Of a stretch of DNA of 37,799 nt, positions 23,580 to 31,947 are shown piece after piece. The notes below the pieces were generated by a model, which saw nothing but the letters and a program-made list of their open reading frames with translations, did no database searches and was not told the origin of the DNA. The DNA comes from Methanoculleus chikugoensis. Lineage in GTDB: Archaea; Halobacteriota; Methanomicrobia; Methanomicrobiales; Methanoculleaceae. Both the position numbers and the translations under genes were made by a program. How positions within the stretch are numbered: the stretch's first letter is position 1; each line of letters opens with the position of its first letter. The stretch is taken from positions 1 through 37,799 of the forward strand of contig NZ_FMID01000026.1 in NCBI RefSeq assembly GCF_900095385.1. Direction: 5' to 3'.

Positions 23580-24813
23580 CCTTTTCGCACGGGCAAAGGC
23601 CCTGATGCCGGGCGGGGTCAGCAGCCCTGTCCGGGCTATCAAGCCCTACCCGTTCTACGTGGAGCGTGCCGCGGGTTCGCACCTTACGACCGTCGACGGC
23701 GCGGATCTCATCGACTGCTGCCTCGGCTACGGCCCCCTCATCCTCGGCCACGCGCACCCGGATATCCGGGAGGCGATCGAGCGCCAGCTCGAGAAGGGCT
23801 GGCTCTACGGCACGCCGACACCGCTCGAACTCGACCTTGCAGGTATCATCACCGGCGACCATCCTGCGGTCGATATGGTGCGGTTCGTCTCGTCGGGCTC
23901 CGAAGCGACGATGGCCGCGATCCGGCTCGCTCGCGGCTACACGGGTAAGCAGGACATCATCAAGATCGAGGGCGGGTTCCACGGCGCCCACGACGCGGTT
24001 CTCGTCAAGGCCGGGTCGGGGGCGACCACGCTCGGGGTACCCGACTCCGCGGGCGTCCTCGCGGATCTGGTGGCGCACACCCGGCAGGTCCCCTACAACG
24101 ACACGGAGGCGCTGGAAGCCCTCCTCGCCGGAAACGACGACGTCGCCGCGTTCATCCTCGAACCGATCATGGGGAACGTCGGCCCGGTCCTCCCCAATGA
24201 GGGCTACCTCACCGAGGTCCGGGAGATCACCGCCGCCCACGACGTTCTCCTCATCCTCGACGAGGTGATCACCGGCTACCGGGTCGGTATCGGCGGCGCG
24301 GAGGTGCTCTACGGGGTAAAGCCTGATCTCGCCACGTTCGGCAAGATCATCGGCGGCGGCCTCCCCATCGGGGCGTTCGGGGGACGTCGCGAGATCATGG
24401 AACTGGTCGCCCCCGCCGGCCCGGTCTACCAGGCCGGAACCTTCAGCGGCAACCCGGCAAGCCTCGCGGCGGGGTACGCGGCGCTTCGCTACCTGCACGA
24501 GCACCCGGAGGTCTACCGGCGACTCGACGAGGCCACGCGGGCGATCGGGGAGGTCGCCGCGGATGCGGGCAGGGGGACGTTCGTCAGGATGGGCTCGCTC
24601 TTCAAACACTTCTTCCGCAGCGAGCCGCCGCGGGACTACCGCGAGGTCAAGGAGTGCGACACGGAGGCGTTCTCGCGGTTCTGGAAGGCGATGCTTGAAG
24701 CCGGAGTCTTCCTCCCGCCGTCGCAGTTCGAGACGAACTTCCTCTCGGCGGCGCACACAGATCAGGATATCGAACAGATAGCGGACGCATACGGATCATG
24801 TCTCTTCGCATAG
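23566..24813 (+). CDS. hemL: Glutamate-1-semialdehyde 2,1-aminomutase
   Basis: A PLP enzyme of 415 residues that converts glutamate-1-semialdehyde to 5-aminolevulinate. It begins [22 protein letters not shown]. The PLP lysine is K260 in [16 protein letters not shown]. Other signatures are [19 protein letters not shown] and LDEVITGYR. The start is the ATG at 23566 after GGGGTGG, which lies inside hemB. Confidence 0.97.
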   Translation: MKSSDLFARAKALMPGGVSSPVRAIKPYPFYVERAAGSHLTTVDGADLIDCCLGYGPLILGHAHPDIREAIERQLEKGWLYGTPTPLELDLAGIITGDHPAVDMVRFVSSGSEATMAAIRLARGYTGKQDIIKIEGGFHGAHDAVLVKAGSGATTLGVPDSAGVLADLVAHTRQVPYNDTEALEALLAGNDDVAAFILEPIMGNVGPVLPNEGYLTEVREITAAHDVLLILDEVITGYRVGIGGAEVLYGVKPDLATFGKIIGGGLPIGAFGGRREIMELVAPAGPVYQAGTFSGNPASLAAGYAALRYLHEHPEVYRRLDEATRAIGEVAADAGRGTFVRMGSLFKHFFRSEPPRDYREVKECDTEAFSRFWKAMLEAGVFLPPSQFETNFLSAAHTDQDIEQIADAYGSCLFA

Positions 24814-25682
24814 GCACACGGGGAAGCGCTCTCGCGCTTGCACAGACAGATAAGGTGGTCGGCATCCTCGCCGACCGGGGGATCGAGGCGGAGGTCGTCA
24901 CGATCGCGACCGAGGGCGATACCGCGACCGGAGTCCCGCTCCACGCCATCGGGGGGCAGGGGGTCTTCGTCCGGGCGCTCGACGACGCCATCCTCCGCGG
25001 CGAGATCGACGCCGCGGTGCACAGCATGAAGGACATCCCCGCAGCCCGCCCGGCGGGGCTCACCTGCTCTGCGGTGCTCGAACGGGACTCGCCGGCGGAC
25101 TTCCTCGCGCACGAGTGCTCCCTCGAAGCGGTCTCTGTCATCGGGTCGTCGAGCACCCGGCGCCGCGCCCAGCTCCTCCGCGACGCCCCGGTGCTTGAGG
25201 TGAAGCAACTCCGCGGGAACGTCGATACCAGGATACGGAAACTTCGCGAGGGGCAGTACGACGCCATCGTGCTCGCGGAGGCGGGCCTCGAGCGGCTCGG
25301 GCTCACGCTGCCGGGAGAACCCCTCCCCACCGACCGGTTCGTCCCGTCCCCGAACCAGGGGACCGTCGCGGTCGTCTGCCGGGACGATCCGGCCGTCGCC
25401 GGCGCCTTCGCACCGCTCGACCACGCCCAGACCCGCTTCGACGTCGAGATCGAGCGCGCCGTCATGGAGGAGGTCGGCGGCGGGTGCTTCACCCCGCAGG
25501 GGATCTACTGCCGGAACGGGAACCTGATCGCCGAGGTGCTCGCGCTCGACGGTTCCCGGTGGGAGCGGATCGAGCGGCGCGTCACAACGATCGATGAAGC
25601 CCGGGAGTGGGGGCGGGCGCTGCGTGTGCAGGCGGCCGGACTGATCCGGGAGGCTTACGCGGCACTGGGGATAAAACCATGA
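24798..25682 (+). CDS. hemC: Porphobilinogen deaminase (hydroxymethylbilane synthase)
   Basis: It polymerises four porphobilinogens into hydroxymethylbilane. The 294-residue protein begins [14 protein letters not shown]. It has [23 protein letters not shown] and [11 protein letters not shown], and the dipyrromethane cofactor Cys230 in GGGCFTPQG. It overlaps hemL by 16 bases and shares ATGA with the next gene. Confidence 0.97.
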   Translation: MSLRIGTRGSALALAQTDKVVGILADRGIEAEVVTIATEGDTATGVPLHAIGGQGVFVRALDDAILRGEIDAAVHSMKDIPAARPAGLTCSAVLERDSPADFLAHECSLEAVSVIGSSSTRRRAQLLRDAPVLEVKQLRGNVDTRIRKLREGQYDAIVLAEAGLERLGLTLPGEPLPTDRFVPSPNQGTVAVVCRDDPAVAGAFAPLDHAQTRFDVEIERAVMEEVGGGCFTPQGIYCRNGNLIAEVLALDGSRWERIERRVTTIDEAREWGRALRVQAAGLIREAYAALGIKP

Positions 25683-26422
25683 CAGGAAAAGCGTATCTTG
25701 TGGGCTCCGGCCCGGGGGGGCTCGGCCTCCTGACGATGAAGGCCCGCGAAGTGATCGACAGCGCGGACGTGGTCCTCTATGATCAGCTCCCGGGCGAGGA
25801 GATCCTCGCGACCCTCCCGGAGAACGCCGAACGGATCGACTGCGGGAAGTACGGCGGGAACCACACCCTCGAACAGGACGAGATCGAGGCGCTGATGGTC
25901 GAGCGGGTCAGGGCAGGGAAGACCGTCGTCCGCCTGAAAGGCGGCGACCCCTTCCTCTTCGGCCGCGGCGGGGAGGAGATCGAGACGCTGCGGGAGCACG
26001 GTATCGCCGTCGAGGTGGTGCCGGGGGTGACGAGCGCCATCGCCGTCCCGGAGATGGTCGGGATCCCGGTCACCCACCGGCGGTACGCGTCGCAGGCGAC
26101 GTTCATCACCGGCCACGAAGACCCCACGAAACCCGAATCCGCCCTCGACTGGGAAGTCCTCGCACGGCTGAAAGGGACGCTCGTCATCCTGATGGGCGTA
26201 AAGAACCTCCCGGCCATCGCGGCGGCGCTCACCGCGAACGGCAAGGACTCCGCGACCCCGGTCGCGATCATCGAGCGGGGGATGCGGCCCGACCAGCGCG
26301 TGACGGTCGGGACGCTTGCGGATATCGCCGAGAAAGCCCGCACTGCGGGCGTCCGGCCCCCGGCGGTGATCGTGATTGGGGGGGTTGTGGAACTGTATGA
26401 GGGGGACGGGCTGTCGGGGTGA
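25679..26422 (+). CDS. cobA: Uroporphyrinogen-III C-methyltransferase
   Basis: It uses two S-adenosylmethionines to make precorrin-2 from uroporphyrinogen III. The 247-residue protein starts [19 protein letters not shown], with the GXGXG SAM loop. It also shows VLYDQLPGEEIL, RLKGGDPFLFGRGGEE, PGVTSAIAVPEM, GIPVTHR and ILMGVKNLP. The start ATG overlaps the hemC stop. It is the last gene of the operon. No uroporphyrinogen-III synthase (hemD) is fused or adjacent. Confidence 0.96.
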   Translation: MTGKAYLVGSGPGGLGLLTMKAREVIDSADVVLYDQLPGEEILATLPENAERIDCGKYGGNHTLEQDEIEALMVERVRAGKTVVRLKGGDPFLFGRGGEEIETLREHGIAVEVVPGVTSAIAVPEMVGIPVTHRRYASQATFITGHEDPTKPESALDWEVLARLKGTLVILMGVKNLPAIAAALTANGKDSATPVAIIERGMRPDQRVTVGTLADIAEKARTAGVRPPAVIVIGGVVELYEGDGLSG

Positions 26423-26463
26423 GGGGGGTTCTGCTTCTGCCCCCTGTGCCCATATAGGCAATC

Positions 26464-26470
26464 TCTTTTT
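26464..26470 (+). terminator. T-run terminator after the tetrapyrrole operon
   Basis: A TCTTTTT run lies about 45 bases after the cobA stop at 26422, and no gene follows for more than 450 bases. Confidence 0.4.
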
Positions 26471-26580
26471 GCAATTGTTGCCCTTTTCGAGGCTTGTGTG
26501 GTTTTACAGTAGCATGAGCATCAGAAGTGCATGTGTGACCCCGATACACAGAACAGTCAATGTGACAGATCTCCATACAC

Positions 26581-26759
26581 TGGACCGTGGGGGTATCGCC
26601 ATTGGGGGAGGGGCTGACGGGGAGGGGGAGCATCCCCCTCCCCTGTCTCTACCGATCAGGGAACTCTATAACCCCCACCCCACCCGCGCTTCGCGCTCCT
26701 CCCCCGCCCCCCGGGCGGGGGCAGTGCGTGGCGATATTCACCAGAAATCCGTGTCCGGG
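26581..26759 (+). repeat. Dispersed structured repeat, copy 2 (full length)
   Basis: This 179-bp copy begins TGGACCGTGGGGGTATCGCC and ends AAATCCGTGTCCGGG. It contains three hairpins: GGGGAGGGGGA/TCCCCCTCCCC (26619-26629 with 26633-26643), GCGC-TTC-GCGC (26686-26696) and CCCCCGCCC/GGGCGGGGG (26701-26709 with 26713-26721). Inverted ATCGCCA / TGGCGAT borders enclose the hairpin region. Confidence 0.8.
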
Positions 26760-26934
26760 TCCGCTTGATCGTAGAATACGAGCATTTGAAGGAGGTGTGA
26801 TGAAAGCGTTCTCAAACATGGGATCTCATTCGCCCCCGTCGTGCGGGAGAAATACCTTCCTCCCACCTGCACCACACCCCCGCAACCGGAATACTCTTTT
26901 CTCCCCACGCGTTTATTCTCCTACGAGGATTACC

Positions 26935-28578
26935 ATGCGGAGTGAGAAGGTAAAGATTGGCTACCAGCGTGCTCCGAACCGGGCGCTGCTCAGGTCGCTC
27001 GGCGTCACCGACCGTGAGATGGATCTGCCCTTCATCGGGATAGCAAACGCGTACAACAACATCGTTCCCGGGCACCTCCACCTCCGGTCGATCTCGCAGA
27101 AGGTGCAGGAGGGCGTCGCGGCCGCGGGCGGCGTGCCGTTCGAGTTCGGGACGATCGGCATCTGCGACGGGATCGCGATGGGCCACGAGGGGATGCGCTA
27201 CTCCCTCCCCTCGCGGGAGAACATCGCCGACGCCGTCGAACTGATGGTCGAGGCGCACCGGTTCGACGGGCTGGTCTGCGTCGGAACCTGCGACAAGATC
27301 GTCCCCGGCATGCTGATGGCGGCAGTGCGGTGCAACATCCCGACGATCGTCGTCACCGGCGGCCCGATGCTCCCCGGCTACGCGGCGGGCCGCGAACTCT
27401 CGCTCATTGACGTCTTCGAGGGCGTGGGCCGCGTTGCCGCCGGGACGATGAGCGAGGAGGAACTCGGGGAGCTCGAGTGCGCGGCGATGCCCGGGTGCGG
27501 GAGCTGCCAGGGGCTCTACACCGCCAACACCATGGCCTGCGTGACCGAGGCGCTGGGCCTCTCCCTGCCCGGGTGCGCCGCCATCCCCGCGGTCGACGGC
27601 GCGAAACTCTGCATAGCCCGGGAGAGCGGGGAGCGGGCGGTCGGCCTTGTCCGGGAGGGTATCCGCCCCCGCGATATCGTCACCCCAAAGAGTCTCGCGA
27701 ACGCGATACGGGTGGACATGGCGCTCGGCGGGTCGTCGAACACCGTGCTCCACCTGATGGCCGTCGCACGGGAGGCGGGCGTTCCCCTCGACCTCGAGAC
27801 CTTCAACGCCGTCGGCGAGGTGACCCCGCACATCTGCCACATGATGCCCGGCGGCCCGCACTCGATGCTCGCCCTCCACCGGGCGGGAGGCATCCCCGCG
27901 GTTCTCTCGATGCTCGAGCGCTACCTCGACGACGCCCCGACGGTCTCGGGCCGCTCAATCCTTGAGATCGCGAAGAGCGCCAGGGTCGCCGACCCGGACG
28001 TGATCCGGACGGCCGACGCCCCGGTCAGCCCCGCCGGCGGCCTGAAGATCGTGAAAGGATCGCTCGCCCCCGACGGCGCAGTCGTCAAGTGCGCCGCCGT
28101 CCCGGAGGCGATGTGGCGGCACCGGGGGCCGGCACGGGTCTTCGACGGTGAAGACGCCGCGATGGAGGCTATCCTCCACCGCGAGATCGCGGAAGGCGAC
28201 GTCGTCGTGATCCGCTACGAAGGCCCGCGGGGAGGGCCCGGGATGGCCGAGATGCTCTCGCCGACCTCGGCACTGATGGGCCTCGGCTACGCCCGGGTCG
28301 CCCTGGTGACGGACGGCCGCTTCTCGGGCGGCACCCGGGGGCCCTGCATCGGGCACATCGCGCCCGAGGCCGCGGTTGGCGGGCCGATCGCCCTCGTGGA
28401 GGACGGCGACGAGATCGCGATCGACCTCTATAGAAAGAGCCTCGACCTCGTTGTAGAGAGAGCGACCCTCGATGAGCGGCGGAAGGCCTGGAAACCGCCG
28501 CAAAAACGGCTTACCGGTGTGCTCGCCCGCTACGCGCAGACCGTGGAGCAGGCGAACCTCGGCGCCGTCCAGAGGTGA
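26935..28578 (+). CDS. ilvD: Dihydroxyacid dehydratase
   Basis: An Fe-S enzyme of branched-chain amino acid and pantothenate synthesis that dehydrates dihydroxy-isovalerate and dihydroxy-methylvalerate. The 547-residue protein has [29 protein letters not shown], the cluster ligands in MPGCGSCQG, and [22 protein letters not shown] start it at the ATG at 26935, where the family alignment begins. An in-frame ATG at 26800 with a better ribosome-binding site would add 45 non-conserved residues. Confidence 0.95.
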   Translation: MRSEKVKIGYQRAPNRALLRSLGVTDREMDLPFIGIANAYNNIVPGHLHLRSISQKVQEGVAAAGGVPFEFGTIGICDGIAMGHEGMRYSLPSRENIADAVELMVEAHRFDGLVCVGTCDKIVPGMLMAAVRCNIPTIVVTGGPMLPGYAAGRELSLIDVFEGVGRVAAGTMSEEELGELECAAMPGCGSCQGLYTANTMACVTEALGLSLPGCAAIPAVDGAKLCIARESGERAVGLVREGIRPRDIVTPKSLANAIRVDMALGGSSNTVLHLMAVAREAGVPLDLETFNAVGEVTPHICHMMPGGPHSMLALHRAGGIPAVLSMLERYLDDAPTVSGRSILEIAKSARVADPDVIRTADAPVSPAGGLKIVKGSLAPDGAVVKCAAVPEAMWRHRGPARVFDGEDAAMEAILHREIAEGDVVVIRYEGPRGGPGMAEMLSPTSALMGLGYARVALVTDGRFSGGTRGPCIGHIAPEAAVGGPIALVEDGDEIAIDLYRKSLDLVVERATLDERRKAWKPPQKRLTGVLARYAQTVEQANLGAVQR

Positions 28579-28640
28579 CCTCGTCTCCGGGAGAGGAGCG
28601 CATACTCTCCGCCGGGATCGCGGCGCCCGGCGGAGGGCAC

Positions 28641-28678
28641 CTTTTAAACAAACCGGTCCGGTTAAACGGGTTTACCCG
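28641..28678 (+). promoter_or_regulatory. TATA box with tandem palindromes
   Basis: CTTTTAAAC (28641-28649) is followed at once by AACCGG-T-CCGGTT (28651-28663) and CGGGT-TT-ACCCG (28667-28678). Two palindromes between TATA and the expected start site look like operators. Confidence 0.5.
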
Positions 28679-28684
28679 GGCATA

Positions 28685-28750
28685 ATGGCGCACCCGGCGT
28701 TCCGTGCCTCGGTGCCGGAACCGAAATCCGGGCATGCTCGGGTGCCCTGA
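28685..28750 (+). CDS. Possible 21-residue peptide in an orphan mini-unit
   Basis: An ATG at 28685 opens a 21-codon frame (begins MAHPAFRASV, ends GHARVP) about 15 bases after the predicted transcription start of the TATA/palindrome promoter. It ends four bases before a terminator hairpin. There is no clear Shine-Dalgarno. It could be a microprotein, a leader peptide, or an accidental frame in a small RNA of about 110 bases. I recognise no family. Confidence 0.25.
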   Translation: MAHPAFRASVPEPKSGHARVP

Positions 28751-28753
28751 CCT

Positions 28754-28781
28754 CCGTCCGGGGCTCGACGGCGTTTTTTTT
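28754..28781 (+). terminator. Hairpin plus T8 terminator
   Basis: Arms CCGTC (28754-28758) and GACGG (28767-28771) are followed by eight T residues (28774-28781). It would stop transcription from the palindromic promoter at 28641 or from ilvD. Confidence 0.65.
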
Positions 28782-28910
28782 GCCCCGCTTTGTTGCTGCA
28801 CTTTCCTTCGGGCGATTCCAACGATCTACATTTTTAAACCCTCGGAAGTAACCCACTTTTCGGGCGTATCCGTCCAGGACCGTCGCCCATACAGTTTACG
28901 GAGCATAAGG

Positions 28911-29492
28911 ATGATTGACAGATTTCTTGAGGGTAACAAGCGCTTCCTGGAAGATGATTTCGGAAAAGATCCCGACCATTACGGCCCGCTTGCATCAGCC
29001 CAGCACCCCGAGGTCCTCTGGATAGGGTGCTCCGACTCACGCGTGAATCCCGAGCGCATCACCGGCGCGAAGGCCGGAGAGATCTTCGTCCAGCGCAACA
29101 TCGGCAACATCGTCCCGGTTCATGACTGGAACTTCGCGACCGTGCTCGAGTACGCGCTCAACCATCTCAAAGTCGGGGATATCGTCATCTGCGGGCACTC
29201 GGACTGCGGCGCCATAAAGGGGCTCGACCACGAGAGCAAGGATGCCTACGTTCCACTCTGGCTGAACAACGCGATGGAGGCAAAACGCCGCGTCGATGCC
29301 AGGATCCCTGCACCGAAGAGCCCCGAAGAGGAGAAGAACCGGTTGCGCCTTATCGAGACCGAGAACGTCGCCCTGCAGATCGAACACCTGCGCACCTACC
29401 CGCCGGTCAGGACTGCTGAAAAAGAAGGACGGGTTCAGATTCACGGCCTGTACTTCGACCTCGCGACCGGAGAGTTGAAGAAGATATTCTAA
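28911..29492 (+). CDS. Beta-class carbonic anhydrase
   Basis: It interconverts CO2 and bicarbonate. The 193-residue protein has the zinc ligands Cys40, His96 and Cys99 (IGCSDSRVNPE; ICGHSDCGAIKGL) and the Asp42-Arg44 dyad, all intact. The start ATG at 28911 follows GGAG; upstream in-frame codons are leader sequence. Supply of bicarbonate for carboxylations, including carbamoyl phosphate synthesis 2 kb downstream, is a plausible role. The stop codon overlaps the stop of the convergent gene (shared CTAA). Confidence 0.95.
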   Translation: MIDRFLEGNKRFLEDDFGKDPDHYGPLASAQHPEVLWIGCSDSRVNPERITGAKAGEIFVQRNIGNIVPVHDWNFATVLEYALNHLKVGDIVICGHSDCGAIKGLDHESKDAYVPLWLNNAMEAKRRVDARIPAPKSPEEEKNRLRLIETENVALQIEHLRTYPPVRTAEKEGRVQIHGLYFDLATGELKKIF

Positions 29493-29833
29493 GAGTCTTC
29501 AAGCGCATAATCAATCTCTTCTTTTATCAGATCGAGCGAGATCCTCCCGATGGACGTAAGCCTGCCGTTGATCAGGATGATCGGGATGGGGGGGTGGCGC
29601 TCCTCGATGATCTCTCTCACGTAGTCGGGCATCTCCTCGTCGATCAGTGTCGTCTTCACCTCGACCGCATCACCGTAAGCGGCGATCAGTTCGTCGCGCA
29701 GCGCGCTGATGGCGTTTATCAGGTTGTTCGAGGGGTAACAGGTCTCGAGTCCGCAGGATCTCGTCTCGTCGCAGGGAAACGGGCCGCACTCGGACTCTTC
29801 GAGCCCGACAATCTCAACTGTCACTTCAGCCAT
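29489..29833 (-). CDS. Small Cys-rich thioredoxin-fold-like protein, function unknown
   Basis: This 114-residue protein begins with a beta strand (VTVEIVG), then a cysteine-rich loop with four cysteines (ESECGPFPCDETRSCGLETC, residues 14-33). An alternating helix-strand pattern follows, with IPIILINGRLTSIGRISLDLI near the C-terminus where thioredoxin folds have their cis-Pro strand. The pattern suggests a redox or metal-binding protein with a thioredoxin-like fold, but I cannot name a family with confidence. It is convergent with the carbonic anhydrase gene, with a 4-base overlap. Confidence 0.7.
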   Translation of the reverse strand: MAEVTVEIVGLEESECGPFPCDETRSCGLETCYPSNNLINAISALRDELIAAYGDAVEVKTTLIDEEMPDYVREIIEERHPPIPIILINGRLTSIGRISLDLIKEEIDYALEDS

Positions 29834-29861
29834 GCATCATCGGTGGGGAACGGATGCTATA

Positions 29862-30746
29862 TTATCTTTCGTTTCGGGGCGCGAGGAGCGCGGAGAGCGC
29901 CGCCCGGACACCGTCTTCAGCCCCGCCGATCGTTTCCACGTCTCTCGCCCGATCGAGATCGCCGATCAGCACCGGGTCGGCGGGACGGATGCCCAGGTTC
30001 TCCATGAACATCCCCACCACCCTCGTTACGCAGACAAAGGGTTCGCTCCCCCGCCGTCCCGCGACGGCGACGAGCAGGCCCCGGGCGTGCACTTCTTTCC
30101 CCAGGATCTTCTCCCGGGCATGAAGCCACTGGCAGCGATCCATCGCCGCCTTGAGAGCCGCCGGGACGGTGCCGGTATAGACGGGGGTGCATACGACGAT
30201 TACGGAAGCGGCCTCAAGCGCCCGGATGATCGGGGGCATACCATCCTCGACCGGGCAGTAGCCCTGGTCGTAGCAGACGTAGCAGCCGATGCACGGGCGG
30301 ATATCCATCTCCTGCAGGTAGAAGACCCGGGACGTGTAGCCGGCCCGTGCGGCCTCGTCGTCGCACCACGACGCGATCTTCGCGGAGTTCCCGAACCGGC
30401 GCGGGCTCCCCTGCAGGATGACGACATCGGCCGTGCCGGTACCCGGGAGCGGGCGGGTGAAGACCCGTGACCGGGTGTAGAGATGGGGGCGGGACGCCAC
30501 ATCGTGCGCGAGCCGGGCGAAGACAATCTCCGCCGCCTTCCTGGTATCGAAGAGGGAGGCCTGGCGCCCGCTCTCGTAGGTGTTGATAGCGTAGGTGTAG
30601 ACCGTCTCGGTGCCGCGGAGAACCTCGACGGTATACCGGATCATGCCCGGATAGATGGTTCCAAGGTCGTCGCGGACGAGCCTGAGTGTGAACGTCCCTT
30701 CAAGTGTCTCGATGGTCCGGATCTTCTCCGCCGCGCTCTCGCTCAT
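29862..30746 (-). CDS. Iron-sulfur flavoprotein-like NAD(P)H-FMN reductase family protein
   Basis: A 294-residue protein. Residues about 105-290 are a flavodoxin-like FMN domain: VVILQGSPRRFGNSAKIA, then CIGCYVCYDQGYC, a C-X2-C-X2-C-X5-C cluster motif of the Isf family, and TPVYTGTVPAALKAAMDR. Methanogen Isf proteins transfer electrons and protect against oxygen and peroxide. Residues 1-100 form an extra N-terminal domain with beta-rich sequence that I do not recognise. The small Cys-rich gene follows 28 bases downstream on the same strand, so they are likely co-transcribed. Confidence 0.87.
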   Translation of the reverse strand: MSESAAEKIRTIETLEGTFTLRLVRDDLGTIYPGMIRYTVEVLRGTETVYTYAINTYESGRQASLFDTRKAAEIVFARLAHDVASRPHLYTRSRVFTRPLPGTGTADVVILQGSPRRFGNSAKIASWCDDEAARAGYTSRVFYLQEMDIRPCIGCYVCYDQGYCPVEDGMPPIIRALEAASVIVVCTPVYTGTVPAALKAAMDRCQWLHAREKILGKEVHARGLLVAVAGRRGSEPFVCVTRVVGMFMENLGIRPADPVLIGDLDRARDVETIGGAEDGVRAALSALLAPRNER

Positions 30747-30891
30747 TGTGTGTCATCTCACGCCCGGCCGCCTTCAACATTTCGGGTCGATGAAGCCCCG
30801 CCGTTTCGGGTTTCCTGCAGGGGTGCGGGGGCGGGCGCTCGATCCGTCATTACCGTTAATAAGGAATCTGATCCACATTGTATGGTAATTC

Positions 30892-31947
30892 ATGAAGGCG
30901 GTTCTGGGTCTTGAAGACGGAACATCTGTTGTAGGGGATGGTTTTGGCGTTGAGGGGACATGTTCCGGCGAACTCGTCTTCACGACGCAGATGACCGGTT
31001 ACATGGAGGCATTGACCGACCCCAGTTATGCCGGACAGGTTTTGATGTTTACGTATCCCCTCATCGGGAACTATGGTGTAGACCAGCAGAATTTTGAGAG
31101 TCCGAAGGTTCACGCGCAGGGCTGCGTCGCGCGCGAGATCGCACGCGTGCCCGCGGCACGACCCTCGGTTGCAGAATATTTTGAAGAGAACGGCCTTCTC
31201 GGGATATCGGGCGTCGATACCCGCAGCCTGACGATAAAGACCCGGACGGTCGGCACGCTCAGGGCGTCGCTCATCGTCGGGAGCGACGATGGGGACGAGG
31301 CGGTCAGGCGCGCCCGGGCAGCACCCCCGATCGGTGACGTCGACCTCATCGGGAGCGTCTCCTGCCCCGAACCCTACCGGATTGCCGGTTCCGGAAAGCG
31401 GATCGCCGTCATCGATCTCGGGGTGAAGCGGCACATTCTTGAGAGCCTCGGCCGCCGGGGCGCCGATATCCATGTCTTCCCGCACACCGCCACACCGGAC
31501 GAGGTGATGGCGGCAAAACCCGACGCACTCTTCGTCGGCAACGGCCCCGGCGACCCGAGGAGGGCGACGCACGCCATCCGGTGCGTCCGCGACCTCGCCG
31601 GCGAGGTGCCGGTCATCGGGATCTGCATGGGCATCCAGGTGACCGCTCTTGCGCTCGGCGCCGAGACCTACAAGATGAAGTTCGGACACCGGGGGGCGAA
31701 CCAGCCGGTCCGCTACAGGGACGGGAGCATCTCCATCACCACGCAGAACCACGGGTTCGCGGTGGACGAAGAGACCCTGCCCGAGGGCTGCACGGTCTCG
31801 TACCGGAACGTGAACGACGGCACTATCGAGGGGTTCGAGAACAGTGACCTCAATATCACCTGCGTCCAGTTCCACCCGGAGGCGCACGGCGGCCCCCGGG
31901 ACACTGAGATGCGCTTCTTTGACCGTATATACAGGGAGATTCCGTAA
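30892..31947 (+). CDS. carA: Carbamoyl phosphate synthase small (glutaminase) subunit
   Basis: It releases ammonia from glutamine for carbamoyl phosphate used in pyrimidine and arginine synthesis. The 351-residue protein has the N-terminal small-subunit domain (LVFTTQMTGYMEALTDPSYAGQ). The class I amidotransferase triad is Cys245 (GICMGIQ), His328 and Glu330 (FHPEA). The usual GHQ after the nucleophile reads GIQ here. A TATA-like TTAATAAG lies about 35 bases upstream. The stop shares one base with the carB start (TAATG). Confidence 0.97.
   Translation: MKAVLGLEDGTSVVGDGFGVEGTCSGELVFTTQMTGYMEALTDPSYAGQVLMFTYPLIGNYGVDQQNFESPKVHAQGCVAREIARVPAARPSVAEYFEENGLLGISGVDTRSLTIKTRTVGTLRASLIVGSDDGDEAVRRARAAPPIGDVDLIGSVSCPEPYRIAGSGKRIAVIDLGVKRHILESLGRRGADIHVFPHTATPDEVMAAKPDALFVGNGPGDPRRATHAIRCVRDLAGEVPVIGICMGIQVTALALGAETYKMKFGHRGANQPVRYRDGSISITTQNHGFAVDEETLPEGCTVSYRNVNDGTIEGFENSDLNITCVQFHPEAHGGPRDTEMRFFDRIYREIP

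Larger units (their letters stand above)
26423..26934. other. Intergenic region between cobA and ilvD
   Basis: It contains the operon T-run, repeat copy 2 (26581-26759), a strong AAGGAGG box (26789-26795) with an ATG at 26800 in frame with ilvD, and a TATA-like GTTTATTC near 26910-26917. Confidence 0.5.
28579..28910. other. Intergenic region between ilvD and the carbonic anhydrase gene
   Basis: It holds a compact candidate transcription unit (28641-28781) with TATA box, two palindromes, a 21-codon frame and a terminator. The carbonic anhydrase promoter follows (TATA-like TTTTTAAA, 28831-28838). Confidence 0.5.
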
